From: Thioalkalivibrio nitratireducens DSM 14787
GTDB taxonomy: Bacteria; Pseudomonadota; Gammaproteobacteria; Ectothiorhodospirales; Ectothiorhodospiraceae
Direction of reading: 5' to 3'
Length of the DNA stretch: 64,000 bases
Assembly: GCF_000321415.2 (NCBI RefSeq)
Contig: NC_019902.2
Coordinates: 682,001-746,000 of the forward strand
Of this stretch, positions 7,597-15,786 are shown one piece after another (the stretch's first letter is position 1; every line of letters starts with the position of its first letter). Position numbers and translations under genes: made by a program. The notes under the pieces are model-generated. The model did not search any database and was not told the origin of the DNA. It saw nothing but the letters and a program-made list of their open reading frames with translations.

Positions 7597-8370
7597 ATGC
7601 TCGACACCCTCAAACCCCTCGTCGGCGCCTTCGCGGCGCCGTTGGCGCTGGCGACGCTGCTCGTGCTGTTGGCCGCGCTGGCGCTGTGGCGGGGCCGGCG
7701 CGTGCTCGGGCGTCTGCTGCTGGTGCTGGGCCTGTTGCTGATCTTCCTGTCGTCCTGGGCCCCGGTCGCGAACCGCCTGTTGGCGCCGTTGGAGGGCGCC
7801 TATCCGCCGGTGTGGGATCCGCGCGATCACGGGGACGTGACTGCGGTGGTGGTGCTCGGTGCCGGGTGGGAGCCTGATTTCGATGCTCCTGCCTCGATCC
7901 GGCTAAGCACCAGTTCGTCGGTGCGCCTGATGGAGGGGCTGCGCCTGCTTGAGGCACCGCCGGAGGCGAAACTGGTCGTCAGTGGCGGTAGCCGCCGTGC
8001 CGACGAGGCGCCGGTGGCGCAGGGCTATGCCGCGGCCGCGCAGGCACTCGGGGTGCCGGCCGAACGCATCGTGGTGCTGGACACGCCCACCGATACCGCG
8101 CAGGAGGCGTACGCGGTGCGGGAGCTGCTGGGGACCGAGGCGCGGTTTCTGCTGGTGACGTCGGCCTCGCACATGCCACGCTCGGTGCGGCATTTCGAGC
8201 GGCTGGGGCTTTCACCGATTGCCTCGCCGACGCATTACCGGACGGGGCGCGACGGGCCGCACCGGCTGGGGTACTGGGTGCCGTCGTCGGACGCACTGCG
8301 CAAGACGGAACGCGCGGTGTACGAGTACCTGGGACTGCGGGCGCTGGAGTGGGATCATCGGGGGCGCTGA
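7597..8370 (+). CDS. YdcF/ElyC/SanA-family membrane protein
   Basis: The 257-residue protein has two N-terminal membrane segments (about 10-28 and 34-52). A DUF218 domain follows: VVVLGAGWEP, LVVSGGSRR, DTPTDTAQEA and LVTSASHMPRS, with the family's conserved GG and T/S-A-H features. ElyC/SanA/YdcF proteins act at the inner membrane and are linked to envelope polymer metabolism, but the reaction is unknown. This is the only complete copy; fragments of the same gene lie at 4412, 9272 and 29,860. Confidence 0.85.
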   Translation: MLDTLKPLVGAFAAPLALATLLVLLAALALWRGRRVLGRLLLVLGLLLIFLSSWAPVANRLLAPLEGAYPPVWDPRDHGDVTAVVVLGAGWEPDFDAPASIRLSTSSSVRLMEGLRLLEAPPEAKLVVSGGSRRADEAPVAQGYAAAAQALGVPAERIVVLDTPTDTAQEAYAVRELLGTEARFLLVTSASHMPRSVRHFERLGLSPIASPTHYRTGRDGPHRLGYWVPSSDALRKTERAVYEYLGLRALEWDHRGR

Positions 8371-8460
8371 CCCGATGCGCGGCAAGGCCCGCCCTGAACC
8401 ACGGGGCTTGCCGCGCACCGGGTCAATTGTCGTGTTCCGGTACCCAGACGACACTGGTAC

Positions 8461-8901
8461 TCACCTTGACTCCAACCAGGTCTGAAACCGCGCGGGCTCC
8501 ATCACGGGGACCGAAAGCGCTTCCCGCAGGGCAAGGATGTCTTGGTCGCCGCTGACCAGCACGTCGGCCTCCGCCTGTCGCGCCAAAGCAATGAACATCG
8601 CGTCCGCCGGGTCACGGAGACCGGGGGGCGAAGGTTCATCACCCGTAGTGAAGGTTTCGGCATACGGAAGGTAATCGGCGAGCAGCGCCTCGCGTTCGCC
8701 AGGGTCCAGCTTGAACTTGGGGTAGGCCAGCACGCGAATCAGTTCCACGGCCGTGCCACGGCTGACCAGCGGAACGACCCGTCCGGACTGCCAGGCCCGT
8801 CGCAACCAAGCGAGACGTCCGCGCGAGAACAGCAGGGCCGATACGACGCAGTTGGTGTCGAGTACGGCCCGCGGCGGTCCGGTCAGCGACCTCTTGCCCA
8901 T
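8461..8901 (-). CDS. PIN-family toxin of a VapC/PIN-AbrB module
   Basis: The 146-residue protein has AVLDTNCVVSALLF near the start, LRDPADAMFIALA with central acidic residues, and VLVSGDQDILAL at the end, matching the TA-associated PIN family. It overlaps the antitoxin gene upstream by 19 bases. It is predicted to be an Mg2+-dependent RNase. All expected acidic positions are present, so it is probably active. Confidence 0.87.
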   Translation of the reverse strand: MGKRSLTGPPRAVLDTNCVVSALLFSRGRLAWLRRAWQSGRVVPLVSRGTAVELIRVLAYPKFKLDPGEREALLADYLPYAETFTTGDEPSPPGLRDPADAMFIALARQAEADVLVSGDQDILALREALSVPVMEPARFQTWLESR

Positions 8902-9104
8902 TGGATGGCATCTCGCGCGTCGTCTTCCGTGATCCCGAGAGCTTCGAGTTTCTTGCGCACGGCGTCCGCGTCCTGCGGGCGCACCGGGGTCAGCACAATG
9001 CGTCCATCTTCAGCCGACACGTCGAAATAGGTGGCATCGCCCACGGCTTTCAGGATCGCCTTCGGCAGCGTCAACTGGTTCTTGGAGGTTTTCTTGGCAA
9101 GCAT
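8883..9104 (-). CDS. AbrB/MazE-type swapped-hairpin antitoxin
   Basis: The 73-residue protein begins MLAKKTSKNQLTLPKAILKA, the SpoVT/AbrB DNA-binding hairpin, then VGDATYFDVSAEDGRIVLTPV. The C-terminal helix (about residues 45-73) would bind the PIN toxin encoded directly downstream. It is the first gene of the operon and probably autoregulatory. Confidence 0.85.
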   Translation of the reverse strand: MLAKKTSKNQLTLPKAILKAVGDATYFDVSAEDGRIVLTPVRPQDADAVRKKLEALGITEDDARDAIQWARGR

Positions 9105-9271
9105 CGCGGCCCTGCGGCAGAACCATCAAAGTAAGGATTCCTTATTGTAGCTGAACGGCCTCGCGTCGGCCAACGCGATCCGGGGCGAATGGCAACGATG
9201 AGAGGGATCCTGAAAAAGGAGCTGTCCGCGAGCGCGGACCTTCTCGCCATCCACGTGCATCCCGCGCCACA

Positions 9272-9420
9272 TTCCTGGGCACGGAGGCGCGCTTCGCGCT
9301 GGTCACGTTGGCCTCGCACGGGCGGCGCGCGGTGCGGCATTTCGAGCGGGTGGGACTGGAACCGATTCCGGCGCCGACGGGGTTCAAGACGGGGCCCGAC
9401 CCGGCGGCCATTCGGCGGCG
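9272..9420 (+). pseudogene. Short fragment of a YdcF-family gene
   Basis: FLGTEARFALVTLASHGRR followed by AVRHFERVGLEPIPAPTG aligns with about 50 internal residues of the intact YdcF-family protein at 7597. Neither end is present. It stands just before the HicBA module. Confidence 0.75.
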
Positions 9421-9509
9421 CACCGTCGACCTGTTTGATACTATGCGTACACATACCTGTCAGGGCACTGGGGACGGTCGTCGCCCGTCCAAAACCTGGA
9501 GGCTTGATC

Positions 9510-9719
9510 ATGAGACAGTACTCTGCAGTCGTCGAACGCTGCCCGCAGACCGGGTATTACGTGGGCTTCATTCCCGGATTCCCTGGTGCGCACAGTCAGG
9601 CGGAAACGTTGGACGAGTTACAAAGCAACCTTAAGGAAGTCATCGAGATGCTGCTGGAGGACGGCGAGCCGCAGTTGGAATCCGAGTTCGTCGGAGTTCA
9701 ACAGATCGCAGTTGCCTGA
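9510..9719 (+). CDS. HicB-family antitoxin
   Basis: The 69-residue protein MRQYSAVVERCPQTGYYVGF, with ETLDELQSNLKEVIEMLLED, is the compact HicB RNase-H-like fold. CTGGAGGC lies 7 bases before ATG 9510. Longer in-frame readings upstream would run through the YdcF fragment and are rejected. HicB binds and blocks HicA. The order antitoxin-toxin (hicB before hicA) is one of the two known arrangements. Confidence 0.88.
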   Translation: MRQYSAVVERCPQTGYYVGFIPGFPGAHSQAETLDELQSNLKEVIEMLLEDGEPQLESEFVGVQQIAVA

Positions 9720-9722
9720 GCG

Positions 9723-9950
9723 GTGGGCAACCTTCCCGTTCTTAAACCTCGCGAAGTCGTTGCAATCCTTTTGCGACTCGGTTTCGTCGAGGTTCGCCAA
9801 AGAGGTTCGCATAAGCACTTCAGGCATCCGGATGGAAGAGCGACAACGGTGCCATTCCACGCCGGCCGGCACATCTCCACACCGTTGCTGCGGCAGATCA
9901 TCAAGGATATCGGGCTCACCCCCGACGATTTTCTGACCAACCATGGATGA
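9723..9950 (+). CDS. HicA-family mRNA interferase toxin
   Basis: The 75-residue protein from GTG 9723 has the dsRNA-binding-like fold with the catalytic histidine in [14 protein letters not shown]. It starts 3 bases after the hicB stop, so the two are translated together. HicA cleaves mRNA. The gene appears complete. Confidence 0.88.
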   Translation: MGNLPVLKPREVVAILLRLGFVEVRQRGSHKHFRHPDGRATTVPFHAGRHISTPLLRQIIKDIGLTPDDFLTNHG

Positions 9951-10047
9951 CCCGGTGCGTGGCAAGCCCCGCCGATCAGGGTGGGGAAGGATCGCGCGGA
10001 CGCTGTAGGCGCCGTTGGGTCTTCAGGGTGGTGTCCGCTGCTCTTCG

Positions 10048-10211
10048 ATGAATTCACCCATACCAAGCGGTCACCGGCCGATATTCTGGAAAATACGCGC
10101 CTGGTGGGCCGGCCGCTACGCATGGCCACACCGCAAGCGGCCTGGCGTGATCTGAAGCGGGTGGGCCGCAACACCCATCTGGTCGATGCGCGGGCCCTGG
10201 CCGATGACTGA
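10048..10211 (+). pseudogene. C-terminal fragment of an AbiEi-like antitoxin
   Basis: From about 10,048 the sequence is nearly identical to the last third of the intact antitoxin at 28,327-28,836 (FTHTKRSPADILENTRLVG to VDARALADD). The winged-helix N-terminus is missing, replaced by unrelated sequence. The cognate toxin gene follows with an 8-base overlap. Confidence 0.88.
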
Positions 10212-11097
10212 GCGGGTCGATTTCTCCGCGCTGACGGCTCGGGCAATGGCGCAGTCGGGTCGTGGCCACATGCGCCCGGTGATCGAAAAGGAACTGCTGC
10301 ACTACGACATCCTGTTCGGGCTCGACCGCGACGGGCTGCTCGATGAGTTGACGTTTCAGGGCGGGACGGCGCTTCGTCTCTGCTACGGCTCACCCCGTTT
10401 CAGCGAGGGTCTGGACTTTGCTGGCGGGCGAGACTTTTCGCGCGCGCGGGTCGACGGCATTAGGGCCGCACTGGAAGCCTACATCGGCCAGCGCTATGGC
10501 CTCGAGGTGATCGTGCGTGAGCCGGCCGAGCTCGTCGATGATCCGGGCCACCGCGGCATTCATGTCGACACCTGGCAGATCGCGATCATCACCGCACCCA
10601 CACGGCCTGATATTCCGCGGCAGCGGATCAAGCTCGAAATCGCCAATGTCGAGGCCTATTCTCGACAGCCGCGCAGCCTCCGTCTCAACGATGACTTTCT
10701 GCCCGATGGCTACGGCGATACGCTGGTGTTGACCGAATCGCTGGATGAGATCATGGCCGACAAACTGGTGTCGCTGGTCAATGATCAGCGCTACGTGCGC
10801 CATCGGGATATCTGGGATTTGCGCTGGCTCAAGCAGCAGGGGGCGGCGGTCAATCCGGGGTGGGTCGCAAACAAGATCGAGGACTACCGCATTACCGACT
10901 ACCGCGACAGGCTGGACGACCTGCGCGCCAGATTGCCTGCCATCGTCCGCAGCGCTGCCTTTGCCCAGGAAATGAACCGCTTTCTGCCGGTTGACGTGCA
11001 GCAGCGAACCCTCGCAAAACCCAAATTCCTGGATTTTCTTGCCAGCGAGATCGATGGTCTGCTGACAACAGTTCGGAGCGCGCTGCAGTCTGGGTGA
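10204..11097 (+). CDS. AbiEii-type nucleotidyltransferase toxin, copy 1, probably inactive
   Basis: The 297-residue protein starts at ATG 10,204 (ATGACTGA overlap). The core reads TFQGGTALRLCYGSPRF followed by SEGLDF. The other copy at 28,829 reads SEDLDF, so the first aspartate of the catalytic DxD (residue 69) is glycine here because GAT became GGT. AbiEii enzymes transfer nucleotides onto tRNA and are held in check by AbiEi. With its antitoxin truncated, only a disabled toxin would be tolerated, which fits this substitution. The rest is over 95% identical to copy 2. Confidence 0.85.
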   Translation: MTERVDFSALTARAMAQSGRGHMRPVIEKELLHYDILFGLDRDGLLDELTFQGGTALRLCYGSPRFSEGLDFAGGRDFSRARVDGIRAALEAYIGQRYGLEVIVREPAELVDDPGHRGIHVDTWQIAIITAPTRPDIPRQRIKLEIANVEAYSRQPRSLRLNDDFLPDGYGDTLVLTESLDEIMADKLVSLVNDQRYVRHRDIWDLRWLKQQGAAVNPGWVANKIEDYRITDYRDRLDDLRARLPAIVRSAAFAQEMNRFLPVDVQQRTLAKPKFLDFLASEIDGLLTTVRSALQSG

Positions 11098-11224
11098 TGA
11101 AATTCGATGTCGACAAGGACGATCAGCAGAGCCGGTCCTGCGGATGCCGTTGACGGTCCCCAAGGGGCGGAGGCCATTTTGGGCGATGACAGAGCCTCGC
11201 GATGACGGTAGGGGCTTGATGACC

Positions 11225-11605
11225 GTCACTGCGAGCCCCTGTCATTGCGAGGCCGAAGGCCGCGGCAAACTGGCGTGGCAGTCCACACGCCGGCTGGATC
11301 GCCACGGGCCTTCGGCCCTCGCGATGACGGTGGGGGTTGGTGCCGTCACTGCGAGCCCCGCAGGGGCGCGGCAGTCCACGCGCCGGTTGGATCGCCACGG
11401 GTCTTTGGCCCTCGCGATGACGGTGGGGGGTAGGGCCCGTCACTGCGAGCCCCTGTCATTGCGAGGCCGAAGGCTGCGGCAAACTGGCGTGGCAGTCCAT
11501 GCGCCGGCTGGATCGCCACGGGCCTTCGGCCCTCGCGATGACGGGTGGGGGTTGGGGGCCGTCACTGCATGCCCCGCAGGGGCGCGGCAGTCCAATTGCA
11601 GCAAT
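11225..11605. repeat. R1 palindromic repeat array before GIY-YIG copy 1
   Basis: Three to four R1 units stand head to tail, each a head (CACTGCGAGCCCC with a GGCAGTCC end) plus a tail (GGATCGCCACGGGCCTTCGG, CCTCGCGATGACGG). Two heads carry an inserted CTGTCATTGCGAGGCCGAAGG variant. The last head ends GGCAGTCCAATTGCAGCAAT and leads directly into the nuclease gene. Confidence 0.88.
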
Positions 11606-11623
11606 GGGCCAAGGAGGGCCGGT

Positions 11624-11911
11624 ATGAAGCAGCCATGCGTGTACATGATGACGAACCGCCGAAACGGCACGCTGTACGTTGGGGTTACCAGCAACCTGGT
11701 ACAGCGGGTCTGGCAGCACAAGTCCGGGGTCGTTGAAGGTTTCACGAAACAATATTCTCTGCACCGGCTGGCTTGGTTCGAGGTACACGAGACGATGGAA
11801 TCCGCCATCTCCCGCGAGAAGCAACTCAAGGCCGGGAACCGGAAACGGAAACTGCGGCTCATCGAGGCGCTGAATCCGGACTGGCGAGACCTGTACGCCG
11901 ACATCCTTTGA
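11624..11911 (+). CDS. GIY-YIG nuclease, copy 1, inside R1 array
   Basis: The 95-residue single-domain GIY-YIG protein has VYMMTNRRNGTLYVGVTSNL (here CVYMM...TLYVG stands for the GIY...YIG pair), the catalytic arginine region LVQRVWQHK, and glutamate in AISREKQLKAG. AAGGAGGGCC precedes ATG 11,624. The protein sequence is identical to that of the copy at 33,610-33,897. R1 repeat heads abut it on both sides. Its function is unknown; it resembles UPF0213/YhbQ-like proteins. Longer readings upstream only translate repeats. Confidence 0.88.
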   Translation: MKQPCVYMMTNRRNGTLYVGVTSNLVQRVWQHKSGVVEGFTKQYSLHRLAWFEVHETMESAISREKQLKAGNRKRKLRLIEALNPDWRDLYADIL

Positions 11912-11922
11912 ATGGTGGTGTC

Positions 11923-12140
11923 AGCCCCGCAGGGGCGCGGCAGTCCACGCGCCGGCTGGATCGCCACGGGCCTTCGGCCCTCGCGATGACGGCTGGGGAC
12001 TGGGGGCCGTCACTGCGAGCCCCGCAGGGGCGCGGCAGTCCGCGCGCCGGCTGGATCGCCACGGGCCTTCGGCCCTCGCGATGACGGTGGGGGGTAGGGC
12101 CCGTCACTGCGAGCCCTGCAGGGGCGCGGCAGTCCATGCG
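11923..12140. repeat. R1 palindromic repeat array after GIY-YIG copy 1
   Basis: The stretch contains a partial head beginning TCAGCCCCGCAGGGGCGCGG, a tail, a full head-tail pair, and a final head ending at about 12,136. Units are nearly identical to each other. Confidence 0.88.
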
Positions 12141-12207
12141 GCTGCTGGGCGTCTGCTTTGCGGGCATTCGCGAGTTCGCTTGCTCGCGCACTTCGGCAGG
12201 CCTTCCG

Positions 12208-12642
12208 TCAAGTGCGGATGACGTGCAGGTGTCGCTGCTCGGCACCCTTCACCGCGTCGTATCGGATCCGCTGGTCGAACGTAACGAGGCGCCCGTTGTT
12301 GCGCGCTGCGATGGCCAGCAGGTACGCGTCGGTGATCTGTCGGTGGCCGAGGAGTTGTGGCCAGTTCAGAAGATCGCTTGCCGTGAGGCTGATGTCGTCT
12401 GGCCAGAATCGGTGATCTGAGTTTTGCTGGGCTTCGCGAACCCGTAGGGCCACCTGCTGTAGGGGCTGGGTGTTGGGGTACGTCGGTTGCGACATGATCC
12501 GCACCACGCCGTTTTCCGTGATCGGGCAGGATGCCCAGCCGTGTTGTATTTCCTGTGCCAGCCAGTTTGTGGCGGATCGATGCAGGGTGTGGGCGGCGTC
12601 GAGGAGCGCGATGACGACGTTGATATCCAGAAGCGCGCGCAT
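12208..12642 (-). CDS. VapC-family PIN toxin
   Basis: The 144-residue protein starts MRALLDINVVIALLDAAHTLH (D6 and the following asparagine are PIN ligands) and has RQITDAYLLAIAARNNGRLVTF near the end, with the conserved TDAYL. The fold and length are those of the TIGR00028-like VapC group. Its ATG overlaps the antitoxin stop (TGATG). Confidence 0.88.
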   Translation of the reverse strand: MRALLDINVVIALLDAAHTLHRSATNWLAQEIQHGWASCPITENGVVRIMSQPTYPNTQPLQQVALRVREAQQNSDHRFWPDDISLTASDLLNWPQLLGHRQITDAYLLAIAARNNGRLVTFDQRIRYDAVKGAEQRHLHVIRT

Positions 12643-12890
12643 CAGACCCCTTCTTCGTCCCGTAACTGCTCGACCCTCTCGTTGGTGACGATGCGGGCCG
12701 ATGGAGAGGCGAAGGGACGGAAGCCGCCGACGCCTCGGGTGGAAGGCTCGCCCTGCGGTGTGGCCGGTTGCGTCAGTGCGGCACGTAGCAGGCGCGAAAC
12801 CACTCGGCCCGCCGAGGTGCGCTCTCGTTGCGCGATTTCCTTGGCGGCCTCGAGGACGTCATCTTCGATGTCGATCGTCGTTCTCATCAC
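12642..12890 (-). CDS. VapB-type ribbon-helix-helix antitoxin
   Basis: The 82-residue protein reads MRTTIDIEDDVLEAAKEIAQ then TSAGRVVSRLLRAAL, a ribbon-helix-helix DNA-binding domain. A flexible tail ending LRDEEGV follows. ATG 12,887 is an alternative start three bases in. First gene of a vapBC operon; predicted to repress the operon with its partner. Confidence 0.87.
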   Translation of the reverse strand: MMRTTIDIEDDVLEAAKEIAQRERTSAGRVVSRLLRAALTQPATPQGEPSTRGVGGFRPFASPSARIVTNERVEQLRDEEGV

Positions 12891-13064
12891 TTCACTCGCG
12901 ATGGCGTGATGCGTTGATGTTGCGTCATCTTAACATCGGTGTCCTTTGCCAACCAGCCTTGAGGTTCATGATCCGACGCGCTAGGCCCCGGTGTTCCGGG
13001 AGCTGCGCTCGCATCGCGGGCGTTCGCGGGCGGGGATCGCTCCTACGGGGGCGCAAGCCGACGT
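12891..13064. other. Intergenic region with small REP-like hairpin
   Basis: No gene is recognised. TCGCGGGCGTTCGCGGGCGGGGATCGCTCC (about 13,013-13,045, quoted in part) belongs to the class of short GC-rich palindromes also seen at about 510 and 24,030. The vapBC promoter must lie at the left edge. Confidence 0.4.
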
Positions 13065-13600
13065 GGCAGTCCCTGCGCCGCTGGATCGCCACGGGCCTTC
13101 GGCCCTCGCGATGACGGTGGGGGTAGGGCCCGTCCACTGCGAGCCCCGAACCGCCTCGGTCACTGCGAGCCCCGGAGGGGCGTGGCAGTCCATGCGCCGC
13201 TGGATCGCCACGGGCCTTCGGCCCTCGCGATGACGGTGGGGGTAGGGCCCGTCCACTGCGAGCCCCGAACCGCCTCGGTCACTGCGAGCCCCGGAGGGGC
13301 GTGGCAGTCCATGCGCCGCTGGATCGCCACGGGCCTTCGGCCCTCGCGATGACGGTGGGGGTAGGGCCCGTCCACTGCGAGCCCCGAACCGCCTCCGTCA
13401 CTGCGAGCCTCGGAGGGGCGTGGCAGTCCATGCGCCGCTGGATCGCCACGGGCCTTCGGCCCTCGCGATGACGGTGGGGGTAGGGCCCGTCCACTGCGAG
13501 CCCCGAACCGCCTCCGTCACTGCGAGCCCGGAGGGGCGTGGCAGTCCATGCGCCGCTGGATCGCCACGGGCCTTCGGCCCTCGCGATGACGGTGTGCCAG
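13065..13600. repeat. R1 array with exact 119-bp tandem period
   Basis: The word GAGCCCCGAACCGCCTC recurs at 13,141, 13,260, 13,379 and 13,498, an exact 119-bp period. Each unit contains one R1 head and one tail plus a GGGTAGGGCCCGTCC linker. Units differ at very few positions, so the array expanded recently. Confidence 0.92.
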
Positions 13601-13922
13601 CTGGCGGATGACGGCCTTCGGCCTTTTCCGCCCTGCGCCTCTTTCATCATCGGGGGTGGCCACATAGGCCATGGAAGTTAACCCAGGAAGGCGCTTGGGG
13701 AGCAGGCACACCACTGCGGGGGTTGGCGGTGGCCCAGGCGTCCCGGTACCCTCAGCGCCGGATGGCGCATGGCGTTTTCCGGCCTTCGCCGTATTTCGTC
13801 GTCGGGGGGCTCGGTTGGTGTTGAACAGCGGAGCTTGCGTGCGAGAGGATGCCCGGCGTTGTTTCGGCCTGGAATCGGGCCATGTGTTTCTTCGGCATTT
13901 CGTCCTGCGACAGGGTGGTTTC

Positions 13923-15095
13923 GTGGATGACCTGAACCCCGTTTTTCCCGCGTTGCTGGCGGAAGTCCGTGCCATCTACGGCGCGGGTGCGATTCCGCTG
14001 CACCGGCCGGTGTTCGACGGGCCGGAGCGGCAGTTTCTCGTGGATGTTGTCGATTCGAACTTTGTTTCGTCGGTGGGGCGCCGGGTGGACGAGTTCGAGC
14101 AGCGGGTCGCGGCATTCACCGGGGCCGGATTCGCGGTCGCCACCGTGAACGGTACTGCAGCGTTGCATGTGGCGCTGGAACTCGCGGGCGTGAAACCCGG
14201 CGACGAGGTGCTGACCCAGGCCCTGACTTTCGTGGCCACCTGCAACGCGGTCCGCTACCTGGGTGCTCGGCCGGTGTTCGTGGACGTCGACCGGGACACG
14301 CTTGGGCTGAGTCCGGATGCGCTGCGCCGCTTTCTGGAACAGGAGACCGAGTTGCGCCACGGCCGCTGCGTGAACCGCCGCACCGGGGCGCGGATCGCGG
14401 CCTGCGTGCCGATGCATACCTTCGGGTTTCCGTGCCGGATCGCCGAGATCGTGGCGCTGTGCGAAAGCTACGCGATTCCTGTGGTCGAGGATGCGGCGGA
14501 GTCGCTGGGTAGCTGGGCCGATGGACGGCACACGGGTATCTTCGGCCGGCTCGGTACGCTGAGCTTCAACGGCAACAAGGTGATCACGACCGGCGGCGGC
14601 GGGATGATCCTCACCGACGACGAGACCCTCGCGCGGCGCGCGAAGCATCTGACGACGACCGCGAAGCAGCCCCATGCCTGGGAGTTCGTGCACGACGCGG
14701 TGGGCTACAACTACCGCATGCCGAACCTGAACGCCGCGCTCGGTTGCGCGCAGATGGAGCGGCTGGAAGAGATGCTGGAGGCGAAGCGTGCGGTGGCCCG
14801 GCGCTATGCCGCCTTTGCGGCGGAGCACGGGCTAGAGTGGGTCCGTGAGCGCGAAGGGACACGTGCGAACTTCTGGCTGAATGCGCTGGTGCTCGGTGCG
14901 CGCGAAGAGCGGGATGCTTTGCTCGAATATACGAACGCTGCCGGGGTGATGTCGCGGCCGGTCTGGCGCCTGATGAACCGGCTCGCAATGTTCGATGACT
15001 GCCAGACCGACGGCCTGGAGAACTCGCGCTGGCTGGAGGAGCGGGTGGTCAACCTGCCGTCCAGCGTGCCGGATGGGGCGATGAAGCCGATGTAG
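13923..15095 (+). CDS. LegC-type PLP-dependent sugar aminotransferase
   Basis: The 390-residue DegT/DnrJ/EryC1-family enzyme has PLHRPVFDGPERQFLVDVVD at about residue 25, SSVGRRVDEFE, and the PLP lysine in SFNGNKVITTGGGGM. LegC homologues aminate UDP-4-keto sugars in legionaminic or related nonulosonic acid synthesis. GTG 13,923 behind CAGGGTGG is preferred; the frame stays open further upstream only by translating a repeat. It is followed, after repeats, by a UDP-HexNAc dehydratase. A truncated second copy lies at 34,294. Confidence 0.82.
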   Translation: MDDLNPVFPALLAEVRAIYGAGAIPLHRPVFDGPERQFLVDVVDSNFVSSVGRRVDEFEQRVAAFTGAGFAVATVNGTAALHVALELAGVKPGDEVLTQALTFVATCNAVRYLGARPVFVDVDRDTLGLSPDALRRFLEQETELRHGRCVNRRTGARIAACVPMHTFGFPCRIAEIVALCESYAIPVVEDAAESLGSWADGRHTGIFGRLGTLSFNGNKVITTGGGGMILTDDETLARRAKHLTTTAKQPHAWEFVHDAVGYNYRMPNLNAALGCAQMERLEEMLEAKRAVARRYAAFAAEHGLEWVREREGTRANFWLNALVLGAREERDALLEYTNAAGVMSRPVWRLMNRLAMFDDCQTDGLENSRWLEERVVNLPSSVPDGAMKPM

Positions 15096-15163
15096 TTGCC
15101 ACGCCGCGCTTGCGGCTGAAGGCTTCGCTCCTCCCGATGGAGGACTGCTCAGTATTTCCATAA

Positions 15164-15634
15164 CGTGAAATGACAGCCACCGAAGGACACGGAAATCACG
15201 GAATATGAAACAAATCAAACCCTTTTTTCGTGTTTGTCCGTGCTTTCCGTGGCTCGCCTTTTCATGTTGCAGGGTGGCCGCTGGCCATGAAAGCTAGGGA
15301 AGCGATGAAGAATCCGTCATCGCGAGGAGCGAAGCGACGCGGCGATCCATAAGGTGCTGATCTGGCGAGCTTTGCCTGGATTATTCGCTGCGCTCACCCT
15401 GCACAGTCTTCCGCTGTTCAATGCGCCACGCGCGTTAACGTGAAAGTCACGGCCTGTCTCGTGTCCCGGGCGACCCGTAGGGCGGAAAAGCGCAGCGTCA
15501 TCCGCCACACAGCGTTCGCGCCTCCCCGGCGCCTGCGGCAATCCGGGCGCCCGCTGGCGGATGACGGCCTTCGGCCTTTTCCGCCCTACGCCTCTTTCAT
15601 CATCGGGGGTGGCCACACGGGTTATGGCAGTTAG
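15164..15634. repeat. Repeat modules C and B, with an R1-like piece between
   Basis: Module C (15,164-15,297) begins CGTGAAATGACAGCCACCG and carries the inverted pair around CACGGAAATCACGGAATATG. At about 15,320-15,355 is an R1-like GTCATCGCGAGGAGCGAAGC. Module B (15,439-15,634) begins CGTGAAAGTCACGGCCTGTC, contains GCGTCATCCGCC inverted against GGCGGATGACGG, and ends GGCAGTTAG. The rest of 15,096-15,786 shows no gene. Confidence 0.85.
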
Positions 15635-15786
15635 TGCCGCGCTTCCCGCCACGCTGCGCTCGCGGCTGAAGGCTCGTTCGCAATCACGAAGACTATTATT
15701 CAACGTTTCTTAGGCGATCGCCGGCCGCGAGCCCGCTGTAACTACTTCTTGGCTTTGGTAGGCCACGACTATGGGGAGACCTGTCC

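Noticed and set aside
11144-11623. N-terminal extension of GIY-YIG copy 1
   Set aside because: It translates R1 repeats only. The gene at 33,610 with identical protein has a different upstream frame, and a ribosome site precedes ATG 11,624.
13065-13600. CRISPR array because of regular repeats
   Set aside because: The whole 119-bp unit is repeated, with no variable spacers, and no cas genes are nearby. The units are palindromic R1 pairs.
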